A DNA stretch of 6,581 nt from Nitrospira sp. (GTDB taxonomy: Bacteria; Nitrospirota; Nitrospiria; Nitrospirales; Nitrospiraceae). Below the pieces are notes generated by a model that was not told the origin of the DNA, ran no database searches, and saw only the letters and a list, made by a program, of their open reading frames with translations. The position numbers and the translations under genes were made by a program. The stretch is taken from the NCBI GenBank assembly GCA_030456405.1, contig JAKDNQ010000123.1, positions 1 to 6,581 on the forward strand, written 5' to 3'. Below, piece by piece: positions 6,446-6,581 of this stretch; the stretch's first letter is position 1, and every line of letters starts with the position of its first letter.

Positions 6446-6581
6446 ATGAAGATTGCTCACCTAATCTGGGGTTTAAAACTCGGTGGCTCTGAAACGATGC
6501 TCGCTGACATTGTTAATGCACAAGCTGCAACAGCTGAAGTCGCCTTAGTTATAGGTAACGACGTCATAGACAACACAGTGC
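6446..6581 (+). CDS. Family 4 glycosyltransferase, N-terminal fragment cut by window edge
   Basis: Forty-five codons are visible, beginning MKIAHLIWGLKLGGSETMLA and continuing DIVNAQAATAEVALVIGNDV. The first beta-strand followed by a glycine loop with LGGSE is the usual start of GT-B fold GT4 enzymes, in which the loop lies near the acceptor site. The enzyme would add another sugar to the repeat unit. The ATG is separated from the GT2 stop by three bases (TGA-TGA-ATG), so translation is probably coupled. An ATG at 6442 overlapping that stop is in another frame and closes after 16 codons. The catalytic C-terminal half lies outside the window. This differs in sequence from the stub at 1663-1704, so it is not simply its missing remainder. 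Confidence 0.85.
   Translation, partial: MKIAHLIWGLKLGGSETMLADIVNAQAATAEVALVIGNDVIDNTV

Overview
The window is part of a surface-polysaccharide (O-antigen, capsule or exopolysaccharide) biosynthesis locus of the Wzx/Wzy-dependent type. All genes lie on the + strand. I see no rRNA, tRNA, CRISPR array or intact mobile element. The host is most likely a proteobacterium. That rests on family resemblance of the proteins and on the AGGTTAAG-type inverted repeat upstream of the first gene, which I associate from memory with gammaproteobacterial (xanthomonad-like) intergenic DNA; it is a weak inference and no genus can be named.

Layout. Positions 1-525 contain no convincing intact gene. The first 85 bases hold an open tail that vaguely resembles a sulfotransferase C-terminus, followed by a perfect 15-bp palindrome (98-112) and a repeat-rich inverted structure (392-464). 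A non-hydrolysing UDP-GlcNAc 2-epimerase (wecB-like, 526-1626) comes next. The short gap after it contains what looks like the first 13 codons of a lost family-4 glycosyltransferase (1663-1704). Then come a multi-pass flippase (wzx, 1714-3294), an FkbM-family methyltransferase broken by two frameshifts (3485-4206), an O-antigen-polymerase-like membrane protein (wzy, 4221-5621), a GT2 glycosyltransferase (5618-6442, overlapping wzy by 4 bases) and the first 45 codons of a GT4 glycosyltransferase that runs off the right edge (6446-6581).

How the genes work together. The epimerase supplies UDP-ManNAc, as such or as a precursor of UDP-ManNAcA. The GT2 and GT4 enzymes would assemble a lipid-linked repeat unit at the cytoplasmic face. 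Wzx would flip it and Wzy would polymerise it in the periplasm. The FkbM methyltransferase probably once O-methylated a sugar of the repeat unit, but as written it cannot be made in one piece.

The main interest is gene decay rather than a new system. The FkbM frameshifts can each be reconstructed to a simple event (a 4-bp tandem duplication and one extra A), and the epimerase-wzx gap carries a glycosyltransferase stub. Together with a visible drop in G+C after the epimerase gene, this suggests a cluster that has been rearranged and is losing modifying functions. I found no evidence of an undescribed biological system here.
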